The translations under genes were made by a program, and so were the position numbers. 11,041 bases of DNA from positions 1-11,041 of the forward strand of contig VBLZ01000130.1 in the NCBI GenBank assembly GCA_005878515.1. The letters are read 5' to 3'. Positions 5,888-11,041 of the stretch are shown here, piece by piece (within the stretch, counting starts at the first letter, position 1; each line of letters starts with the position of its first letter). This DNA comes from Methanobacteriota archaeon (GTDB taxonomy: Archaea; Thermoplasmatota; Thermoplasmata; RBG-16-68-12). A model generated the notes under the pieces. It had not been told where the DNA came from, did not search any database, and was given only the letters and a program-made list of their open reading frames with translations.

Positions 5888-6627
5888 CGCCATTTCTCCA
5901 GGAGCCGCGGGAGTTCGGCATGCCCGTGGATCTCCGCATCGGCCCGATTCGCCTTCGCGTCTTTCCAGAATCCCGTGTTGAACCACACCGCCCGCATGCC
6001 GATCGACTTCGCTCCGGCGATGTCGGCGACGACATCGTCCCCCACATGGACGATCTCCTCCGCGGCAAGGGAGAGTTTGTCGAGAGCGGTCTGGAAAATC
6101 GTCCGATCCGGTTTCCGGACGCCGACCTCGTCGGAGAAAATCCGGACATCCAAGAATCCGCCGATCCCGAGGCGGTCTTGGACGGGACGAAGGAAACGAC
6201 CCCCGGTCCGGCCGGTGTTCGAGATGAGGCCCGTATGGTATCCTCGGTCTCGGAGGGCGCGCAACGTCTCCCCGATGTCCGGATACAGAGCCGGGAGTCG
6301 GGCCTCGATTGCAGAGCCGAAAGCGTCCTGAAGGGCCCGAATAAGATCCTCTCGGCCCTCTCCCACTCCGAGAAGCCCGAGGTAGGCCCGAGTCTGTTCC
6401 TCCACCGACAAATCTCGGAGGTCGTTCCAGGTCCGAAGGAGGAGGTCCGTCTGGGCGTCGTACGCGCTACACAGAAGCGTTCGACTCACAGGGAGGCCCG
6501 CGGCCTTGAGGGCTTCCGCGGCTCGGTCGACGCGGATCTCACGCATCGTTTCGTCGTAGATGTCTCGGACCGCCGGGATCTCCACGACCGTCCCCCACCA
6601 GTCAAACGTCACGCCCTTGATCGCCAT
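5884..6627 (-). CDS. HAD-superfamily hydrolase with atypical motif I
   Basis: This 247-residue protein has all HAD motifs in order. Motif I is FDWWGTV with nucleophile D9; motif II is LISNTG (S136); motif III is VRKPD (K172); motif IV is HVGDDVVADIAGA (D197, D202). A helical cap lies at about residues 15-110, the C1 position. The second motif-I Asp, which acts as acid/base in phosphatases, is Trp (W11). HADs with Trp or Tyr at this place occur among dehalogenase-like and archaeal uncharacterised groups, so a standard phosphatase role is doubtful. It lies 8 bases after archease and overlaps the decarboxylase start by four bases, so it is co-transcribed with an isoprenoid gene. A role on an isoprenoid phosphate would be speculation. 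The substrate is unknown. Confidence 0.87.
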   Translation of the reverse strand: MAIKGVTFDWWGTVVEIPAVRDIYDETMREIRVDRAAEALKAAGLPVSRTLLCSAYDAQTDLLLRTWNDLRDLSVEEQTRAYLGLLGVGEGREDLIRALQDAFGSAIEARLPALYPDIGETLRALRDRGYHTGLISNTGRTGGRFLRPVQDRLGIGGFLDVRIFSDEVGVRKPDRTIFQTALDKLSLAAEEIVHVGDDVVADIAGAKSIGMRAVWFNTGFWKDAKANRADAEIHGHAELPRLLEKWR

Positions 6628-6635
6628 GGTCCGTC

Positions 6636-7040
6636 CTAGATGTCGAAGATGACCTCGGCGATCCCCTTCTCCGGGTCCACCGTCAGTCCGTGTCGCGTCA
6701 CGGCCTTGATCGCGAGCTTCAGCTCGTGCCGTTTCTTGTCGATCGCCTCACCTCGGACCCGGCCCTCCAAGGACATCCCGACGACGTTCACCTCGAACGA
6801 GGAGAACAGGAGTCGCTGCGTCTCGTGGACGTAGAGGAGTTCCGACAGCCACCGGAGGAGGAGCGTCGGCAGGTCGTCCGCCTCCAGGCGGACCTCGACT
6901 TCTCCGACCGGCTTCACCCTCGACAGGTCCGCGATGAAGCTGAACATCCCTTCCGCCGCGTTCGCGAACAGTTCGTCCACGGTCCGGCCATATGCGCGAA
7001 TCCCGACGTCCGCGGTGTGATCGATTTCCTCGTAGCGCAC
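6636..7040 (-). CDS. Archease, activator of RtcB RNA ligase
   Basis: This is a 134-residue protein of the usual archease length. It starts MRYEEIDHTADVGIRAYG, containing the DHTADVG signature, and carries LLRWLSELLYVHE in the middle and HELKLAIKAVTRHGLTV near the C terminus, ending EVIFDI, where family members place metal-binding acidic residues. Archease speeds guanylylation and multiple turnover of RtcB, the ligase that joins tRNA exons after intron removal. The start is GTG at 7040, giving the standard family N terminus; no ribosome binding site is visible in the 45 bases after queE. No rtcB gene lies in this window. It is probably co-transcribed with the HAD and decarboxylase genes downstream. 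Confidence 0.95.
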   Translation of the reverse strand: MRYEEIDHTADVGIRAYGRTVDELFANAAEGMFSFIADLSRVKPVGEVEVRLEADDLPTLLLRWLSELLYVHETQRLLFSSFEVNVVGMSLEGRVRGEAIDKKRHELKLAIKAVTRHGLTVDPEKGIAEVIFDI

Positions 7041-7085
7041 ACGAAGGAAAAGGCGGATGCCGGATGAAGCTTCTCCGTGGCCCGC

Positions 7086-7838
7086 CTAGATTCCGCGCTC
7101 ACGGCCGGGCCAGATCAACTTGTGCAGCTGGAGCTGGAGCCGAACGGGCAAGCGCTCGTCGAGGATCCACGACGCGAGCTGTCCGGGGTCCAGTCCATGC
7201 GAGACCTTGTGCGCTGGCGTCGCGGGAGAGAAGAGGACGGTCCGCGCCCGCGTGTCGACCTTCGACAGGACGCTTCTCGCGAATTCGTAATCCGCGCGAT
7301 CGAGGAGGACGAACTTCACTTCGTCGTGTTCTCGGAGGCGCTCGAGGTTCGCGTACGCCTTGTTCGCGACCATCCCGGAGCCGGGACACTTGACGTCCAT
7401 CACGTACCGCACGCGACCGGATGCCCGTTCGTCCGGCACGAGCGCGTCGAAGGTCGATAGGTCAATCTCTCCGTCCGTCTCGATCGAGTGGACAAAGGTT
7501 TCCGGAAGGCGTTCGATGGCGCGGGCGATCGACTCGCCCTGGAGCAACGGTTCGCCGCCGGTCCAGCACAGGTTCCGAATCCCGCGAGCATCGGACTGAA
7601 GGTCGCCCGCGAGGCGTAGGATCTTCTTCACCGTCGCGTCGACGCCCATCCGCGTGAAATCCCCGCCCTCGACCGCGTGCATCGAGTCGCACCAGCGACA
7701 GCGCAGGTTGCAGGTGTACAGTCGGACGAAGATCGTCGGGAGGCCGACCAAGGAGCTCTCCCCCTGGACTGAGACGTAGCATTCGCTCAGGAGGAACTCT
7801 TTCCCCTTGCGCGAGGCGACGGTGGCCTGGGCCTCCAT
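7086..7838 (-). CDS. queE: 7-carboxy-7-deazaguanine synthase (radical SAM)
   Basis: QueE converts carboxytetrahydropterin to 7-carboxy-7-deazaguanine, the ring-contraction step in preQ0 synthesis. The 250-residue protein has the radical-SAM cluster motif CNLRCRWC (C43, C47, C50; CxxxCxxC) preceded by SVQGES and followed by the LCWTGGEPLLQ segment. Further family features are SIETDGEID, MDVKCPGSGM, VKFVL, and the C-terminal RLQLQLHKLIW block. The ATG at 7838 lies 26 bases after queC, and the TATA-like CTTAATAG overlapping the queC stop lies about 27 bases upstream, fitting a leaderless internal transcript. With queC beside it, this is a preQ0 module; in archaea preQ0 is inserted into tRNA for archaeosine. 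queD and folE are not in the window. Confidence 0.96.
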   Translation of the reverse strand: MEAQATVASRKGKEFLLSECYVSVQGESSLVGLPTIFVRLYTCNLRCRWCDSMHAVEGGDFTRMGVDATVKKILRLAGDLQSDARGIRNLCWTGGEPLLQGESIARAIERLPETFVHSIETDGEIDLSTFDALVPDERASGRVRYVMDVKCPGSGMVANKAYANLERLREHDEVKFVLLDRADYEFARSVLSKVDTRARTVLFSPATPAHKVSHGLDPGQLASWILDERLPVRLQLQLHKLIWPGRERGI

Positions 7839-7861
7839 CGGGCTTCCGATGCGCCGGCGGA

Positions 7862-7870
7862 CTATTAAGC
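7862..7870 (-). promoter_or_regulatory. Probable TATA box for queE
   Basis: Read on the minus strand, GCTTAATAG overlaps the queC stop codon and is centred about 27-28 bases before the queE ATG, the spacing expected for an archaeal TATA box on a leaderless transcript. queE has no ribosome binding site, which fits. Sequence conservation is modest. Confidence 0.4.
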
Positions 7871-8572
7871 GTTCGCGGCGCGCCTACGTCGCGAGGCGTA
7901 CGGCGACGGATCCGACACCCCGGCTTCGCGGAATCCTCTGAGCCGGAGTTGACAGGAGTCGCAGACGCCGCATGCCGTTGCACCGCCGAGATAGCACGAC
8001 CACGTGAGCTCCCAGGGGACCCCGAGCTCCTCCCCTCTCCGGACGATGTCCGCCTTGGACATGCGGATCAGGGGTGTGTGGATCTCGATGACGTCTCCTT
8101 CGGCGCCCCGCTTCGTGCCGAGGCGGGCGACTTCCCGGAATGCGGCGTAGTACTCCGGGCGGCAGTCCGGGTATCCCGAGTAGTCGACTTGGTTGGCCGC
8201 GATCACGATGGCCTTCGCGGCGGTCGCCTCCGCCAGGCCCAAGGCATAGGCCAGGAAGATCGTGTTCCGGGCGGGGACGTAGGTGACCGGGATGCCGCGT
8301 CCGATTTCCTCGAGCCGTCGTTGCTCGGGTACACGGATTCGCGCGTCCGTCAGGGCCGACCCGCCAATCGCGGAGAGGTCGATCGTCATGGTCCTGCGGT
8401 CCGGGACTCGGAAATGCTTCGCGATCCGCTCGGCCGCGTCAATCTCTTTCCGATGACGTTGGCCATAGTCGAACGTGAGGCTGATGACTCGATGGCCCTC
8501 CTTGATCGTCAGCGCGAGGGCGGTCGCCGAATCCATCCCGCCGGACAGGAGGACCACCGCGGTCTCCACCAT
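7865..8572 (-). CDS. queC: 7-cyano-7-deazaguanine (preQ0) synthase
   Basis: QueC uses ATP and ammonia to turn 7-carboxy-7-deazaguanine into preQ0. From the ATG at 8572 the protein has 235 residues. The PP-loop SGGMDSAT lies at 10-17, followed by TFDYGQRHRKE, the YVPARNTIFLAYAL block, the NQVDYSGYPDCRPEYY substrate segment, and a zinc site of four cysteines (C193, C201, C204, C207; CYLGGATACGVCDSC). I chose 8572 because MVETAVVLLSGG is the family start. A further in-frame ATG at 8623 overlaps the stop of the VOC gene (ATGA) and would add 17 residues; those codons have poor third-position GC, so they look like spacer. The Arg-rich tail RRRRAANA after the zinc site is short and lineage-specific. 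Confidence 0.95.
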   Translation of the reverse strand: MVETAVVLLSGGMDSATALALTIKEGHRVISLTFDYGQRHRKEIDAAERIAKHFRVPDRRTMTIDLSAIGGSALTDARIRVPEQRRLEEIGRGIPVTYVPARNTIFLAYALGLAEATAAKAIVIAANQVDYSGYPDCRPEYYAAFREVARLGTKRGAEGDVIEIHTPLIRMSKADIVRRGEELGVPWELTWSCYLGGATACGVCDSCQLRLRGFREAGVSDPSPYASRRRRAANA

Positions 8573-8619
8573 CGTGTTGGGGATGCACGCGGAAGGTAAA
8601 GGTGTTGCGAGTCGCGATT

Positions 8620-9045
8620 TCATCCGGCGAGCTTCTCGATCACGCGCTCGTATCGATCGACGAGCGGGGCCACACGTTGATGGCCTTCCGTCCCTCGACG
8701 AGGTTCCTCCAACAGACCGATCTCATGTCCTTCCGGGTCGTGAAGGTAGGCCACCCGACCGTACGGCCGCTGTGCGGGAGCTCCCAGGAACACCGCTCCG
8801 CGTTTGCTCAATTCCTCGTACGTTGCGACGATATCGTCCACGCCGAAAACGAGGAAACCTTCGAGGGCCTCTCGACCCTCTCCGGGCGGGCATCGATGGA
8901 TCGCCAGCCGAACCGTACCCGCGTCGAAATGGATGACGTGGCCTTCGTCGAGGAGGAGCGGCAGGCCGAGGACGTCTCGGTAAAACGCCCTCGCTCGATC
9001 CAGGTCTTGCGAATACCAGACAATCCCCTCGATGGCGAAGGGCAT
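8620..9045 (-). CDS. VOC (glyoxalase/dioxygenase fold) family protein
   Basis: A 141-residue single-chain vicinal-oxygen-chelate protein with two beta-alpha-beta-beta-beta modules. The first has IVWYSQDLDRARAFYRDVLGL and LAIHR (a metal-ligand type His). The second has FLVFGVDDIVATYEELSKRG and ends YLHDPEGHEIGLLE, where the final Glu is the usual metal ligand. Members include glyoxalase I, dioxygenases and antibiotic-binding proteins; nothing here identifies the substrate. A GGAG site lies 9 bases before the ATG. After the fold comes a 25-residue charged tail (about 115-141). It sits 86 bases downstream of the surface-protein gene and abuts queC; co-transcription with queC is possible without implying a shared function. 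Confidence 0.88.
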   Translation of the reverse strand: MPFAIEGIVWYSQDLDRARAFYRDVLGLPLLLDEGHVIHFDAGTVRLAIHRCPPGEGREALEGFLVFGVDDIVATYEELSKRGAVFLGAPAQRPYGRVAYLHDPEGHEIGLLEEPRRGTEGHQRVAPLVDRYERVIEKLAG

Positions 9046-9131
9046 TCGATCCAGCTCCGCGACCGCGAGCGGACGGGGCCGTTATCTCTCTTCCGCCTTG
9101 GGACGCCAAATTGCAAAGGGCGTTGCACGGT

Positions 9132-10781
9132 TCAGAAGTAGATCGGCCACGAGGATCCGTAGAGCAGGGAGATGTCGAGCTCGTACCGGTTAGTGCCGGT
9201 GCCGGTCACCGTGAAGACGTCCCCCCTAGAAAGACTTCCGTCGCCATCCGAGTCGGTGAGCGCGAGGGTGCCGTTCGCGAACGTCCCGAGAGTCCCGCTC
9301 GCGAGGGAGACGTTCGTCAACACCGCGATTCCGTTCTCTAGGAGTGACGCATGCAGGGTCCGGTTCAGGGCGAGCTCGGGACTCCAGAACGAAGGGTTCG
9401 CGGTCGCGTGCCACGGGTTCGTTCCCTGGGTGGTGAAGGTGAGCGTCGGAACCCGCCCGATCGGCTCGCCGTAGCCGACGACCCAGGAGATGTCTCCGAC
9501 GCTCGCATTGTCCTGGGCCAGACTCAAGGTCACTGAGGTCCGGTTCGATAAGCCGGCGGCACGGAACATATCGCCGGAATCGAGCCGGCCGTTTCCGTTC
9601 GCGTCCGTGAGGGAGAGCGAGACTCCGTTGCTCAGGCTGATCGGCAGGTTGGAGAGGGTCCCGTTCCCAGATGAGCCGCCGGCTTGCACGAAGAAGCGGA
9701 CGTCCGAAATCGCAGGGGCGGGTCCAAATCTGGGGCGCACGTCGATCCTCGAGGTAAACGTCGTCCCGAAGGTGTCCCCGGGGTAGCGCAGTTTCACATG
9801 GGAGTCGCGTCTCTCGGGCAACGGGATGTCGAACGGTCCCATCGGACCGTTCAGGATGAAACGCGTGCAGGCCACATAGGTCTCCGGCGCCGCGAAGAGG
9901 CCGCCGATGATGAGCTGGTACGTGTCCCACGTAGTCGACGAACCCGTCGCAGCCAGGTTGACGTCCAGGCGGTCGCCGTCGTCCACGAGTCCGTTGCGGT
10001 TCGCGTCGACGAATCGAAGCGAACCGTTCCGGGAGATGCCGGCCGCCAGGGAACTCATTTCGTCAACGATCGGAAACTCCGAGTATGCTCCGAGCGCGCC
10101 GAGATATTGCAGTCCACCGAAATCGATCCAGCGCGCGAACGAATCGATGGGGGCGCCGGCGGGGAGGATCGGGTCCGATCCCTGGAGCGGTGTGGACTTG
10201 CGGAGCGTGGCGGGGAGCGTGTCCGGTGGGTAGGCCGCTCCGTTAGCCGTGACGATTTCGTAGTGGACGGTGCCATTTGACTCGGTGCCGTTGTAGACGA
10301 GGAAGAGCCGTCCGGCATAGAGGCTCCCGGCATCCAGGACCGTGCCGATCGCCCGCAGCCCCGACGGGAACGGACACTGAAGTTCCGGAGCGGATACCGC
10401 CGGGTCTCCGTTAATCGTGTATCGTTGGAAGTGGAGGGTCGTCTGGAATCGAGCGCCGATCGCGTACTTCGCGGTCGGGTCGCCGGCAACGCTCGGCACG
10501 CCTGCACAGCCGGGCCCGCCATCGAGTCCCAGATACACCGCGGGCCCGTAGCTGGTGTTCTGTCGTTCGATGCTCGTAATCGTCCCCACGACGGTGACGG
10601 TACTTCCCGGACTCCAGTGGTCGAAGCCGTAGACCTCCGCGAGGGATCGAGGCCGAACGAACACCTCCCAGACCAGGAATCCGGCTGCGACGACGATCGC
10701 CGAAACCGCGATCACCAGGATGACCCGACGCTTCCTCCGCGGCATCCCTTCTGGCTTCGGCGGCTCCATCCCGTCAGGCAA
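9132..10781 (-). CDS. Membrane-anchored surface protein with three Ca-loop repeats
   Basis: I do not recognise a named family. From a TTG at 10781 (GGGGAG 5 bases upstream) it has 549 residues; the ATG at 10769 is an alternative, four codons shorter, but has no site. A basic stretch RRKRR (15-19) precedes one hydrophobic helix (about 20-38), so the bulk is probably outside the cell. Next comes a beta-rich part (about 45-90, GSTVTVVGTITSIE) that may be an OB-like fold. Three calcium-loop motifs follow: DANRNGLVDDGD, DANGNGRLDSGD and DSDGDGSLSRGD, encoded near 9990, 9590 and 9235, about 120-130 residues apart, each preceded by NG.L/V-type strands. About ten N-x-S/T sequons occur, consistent with archaeal N-glycosylation. 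A palindromic AT-rich promoter region lies upstream. Adhesion, cell-envelope structure or sensing are all possible; function is unknown. Confidence 0.8.
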   Translation of the reverse strand: MPDGMEPPKPEGMPRRKRRVILVIAVSAIVVAAGFLVWEVFVRPRSLAEVYGFDHWSPGSTVTVVGTITSIERQNTSYGPAVYLGLDGGPGCAGVPSVAGDPTAKYAIGARFQTTLHFQRYTINGDPAVSAPELQCPFPSGLRAIGTVLDAGSLYAGRLFLVYNGTESNGTVHYEIVTANGAAYPPDTLPATLRKSTPLQGSDPILPAGAPIDSFARWIDFGGLQYLGALGAYSEFPIVDEMSSLAAGISRNGSLRFVDANRNGLVDDGDRLDVNLAATGSSTTWDTYQLIIGGLFAAPETYVACTRFILNGPMGPFDIPLPERRDSHVKLRYPGDTFGTTFTSRIDVRPRFGPAPAISDVRFFVQAGGSSGNGTLSNLPISLSNGVSLSLTDANGNGRLDSGDMFRAAGLSNRTSVTLSLAQDNASVGDISWVVGYGEPIGRVPTLTFTTQGTNPWHATANPSFWSPELALNRTLHASLLENGIAVLTNVSLASGTLGTFANGTLALTDSDGDGSLSRGDVFTVTGTGTNRYELDISLLYGSSWPIYF

Positions 10782-10784
10782 GAA

Positions 10785-10792
10785 CTCTCCCC
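10785..10792 (-). promoter_or_regulatory. Ribosome binding site for the surface protein
   Basis: GGGGAGAG on the minus strand lies 3-5 bases before the TTG at 10781 but about 17 bases from the ATG at 10769. It therefore favours the TTG as start. Confidence 0.45.
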
Positions 10793-10829
10793 GGCTAAGC
10801 CCTTTTCGTCCTCTTTCGCAGACCTGGTC

Positions 10830-10851
10830 GTTATAGTTAAATAACCATAAC
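10830..10851. promoter_or_regulatory. Divergent promoter with 22-bp imperfect palindrome
   Basis: The stretch from GTTAT to ATAAC reads almost the same on both strands; only the central AA/TT pair and one outer position break the symmetry. TTAAATAA within it lies 23-30 bases before the ATG at 10867, the right place for a TATA box of a leaderless plus-strand transcript. On the minus strand TTTAACTATAAC would place a start with a short leader before the surface-protein gene. It may hold two back-to-back TATA boxes, an operator, or both. Confidence 0.5.
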
Positions 10852-10866
10852 ATCCTCGGAGCGCCC

Positions 10867-11041
10867 ATGCAAGTTGGATGTGGCGTGTACCTTCTCACAG
10901 TCCGCAGGCGAGCGTATCTGTACTTCTGGCACTACGAGACCAAAGGGCGATTCCGGGTGCAGGTCAAGGAGTACATCGGACCCGCGAGGTCCTCGCGCTC
11001 GATCGCGGAAGCGGCCCGGCGTTGCGAAGGATACTATGAAC
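10867..11041 (+). CDS. Hypothetical protein, 3'-partial
   Basis: An ATG at 10867, with a TATA-like element at leaderless distance, opens a frame that runs off the right edge after 58 codons. The visible part begins MQVGCGVYLLTVRRRAYLY, is basic and aromatic, and has the string VQVKEYIGPARSS followed by an alanine/arginine helix. A K.YIGP-type string of this sort is found in some small archaeal DNA-associated or integrase-like proteins, but I cannot assign a family. Codon use is only moderately GC-rich at the start. It could be a regulator acting on the shared palindrome; that is speculation. Confidence 0.5.
   Translation, partial: MQVGCGVYLLTVRRRAYLYFWHYETKGRFRVQVKEYIGPARSSRSIAEAARRCEGYYE

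Noticed and set aside
5888..5986. N-terminal extension of the decarboxylase to 5986
   Set aside because: It would overlap the HAD gene by 100 bases and adds a non-homologous stretch; the ATGA overlap with GGAG at good spacing fits better.
4845..6149. Minus-strand frame overlapping the decarboxylase in another phase
   Set aside because: Its translation is Arg/Gly/Pro-rich shadow sequence; the true frame carries the GHMP and decarboxylase motifs.
4937..6331. Plus-strand frame of 464 codons opposite the decarboxylase and HAD genes
   Set aside because: Antisense to two genes with full family motifs; the product is Arg-rich with no domain.
1..11041. tRNA, rRNA, CRISPR array or transposase
   Set aside because: Reading both strands I found no cloverleaf-like segment, rRNA core string, regularly spaced repeats or transposase motif.

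Overview
The window looks like a piece of a GC-rich archaeal chromosome, most likely Thermoplasmata or a relative. This rests on a mevalonate-pathway decarboxylase of the haloarchaeal type, an archease, preQ0 genes, several gene starts that lack a Shine-Dalgarno sequence but carry a TATA-like element about 27 bases upstream, and a surface protein rich in N-glycosylation sequons. None of these excludes an unusual bacterium, so the assignment is an inference.

Left part, plus strand (1-4832). The window opens inside a dop gene (Pup deamidase/depupylase family; its first ~100 codons lie outside). Overlapping its end is a 58-codon gene for a Pup/UBact-like protein modifier. A strong ribosome binding site and a GTG start then begin a third reading frame that resembles the start of the bacterial proteasome beta-subunit propeptide, but it stops after 12 codons. 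Where prcB and prcA would be expected there is instead a two-domain LAGLIDADG homing endonuclease with lower GC at third codon positions. This is a truncated pupylation-proteasome locus, unexpected in an archaeon, and the most interesting part of the window. Two overlapping M16 metallopeptidase genes follow, one with an intact zinc site and one without it, the usual active/inactive heterodimer arrangement.

Middle and right part, minus strand (10781 down to 4928). In transcription order: a membrane-anchored, probably glycosylated surface protein with three calcium-loop repeats; a VOC/glyoxalase-fold protein; QueC and QueE (preQ0 synthesis, in archaea leading to archaeosine in tRNA); archease (RtcB ligase activator); a HAD-superfamily hydrolase lacking the second motif-I aspartate; and a phosphomevalonate decarboxylase-like enzyme whose start overlaps the HAD stop. 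Plus- and minus-strand genes converge on an AT-rich spacer at about 4838-4865. At the right edge a 22-bp imperfect palindrome lies between the surface-protein gene and a divergent gene that runs off the window.

Gene starts fall into two classes. Downstream genes in tight clusters (pup, the prcB remnant, the second M16 gene) have GGAGG-type sites 6-7 bases before the start. Genes that appear to begin transcripts (first M16 gene, queE, the right-edge gene) lack such a site and have TATA-like elements at leaderless distance. No rRNA, tRNA, CRISPR array or insertion sequence was recognised.
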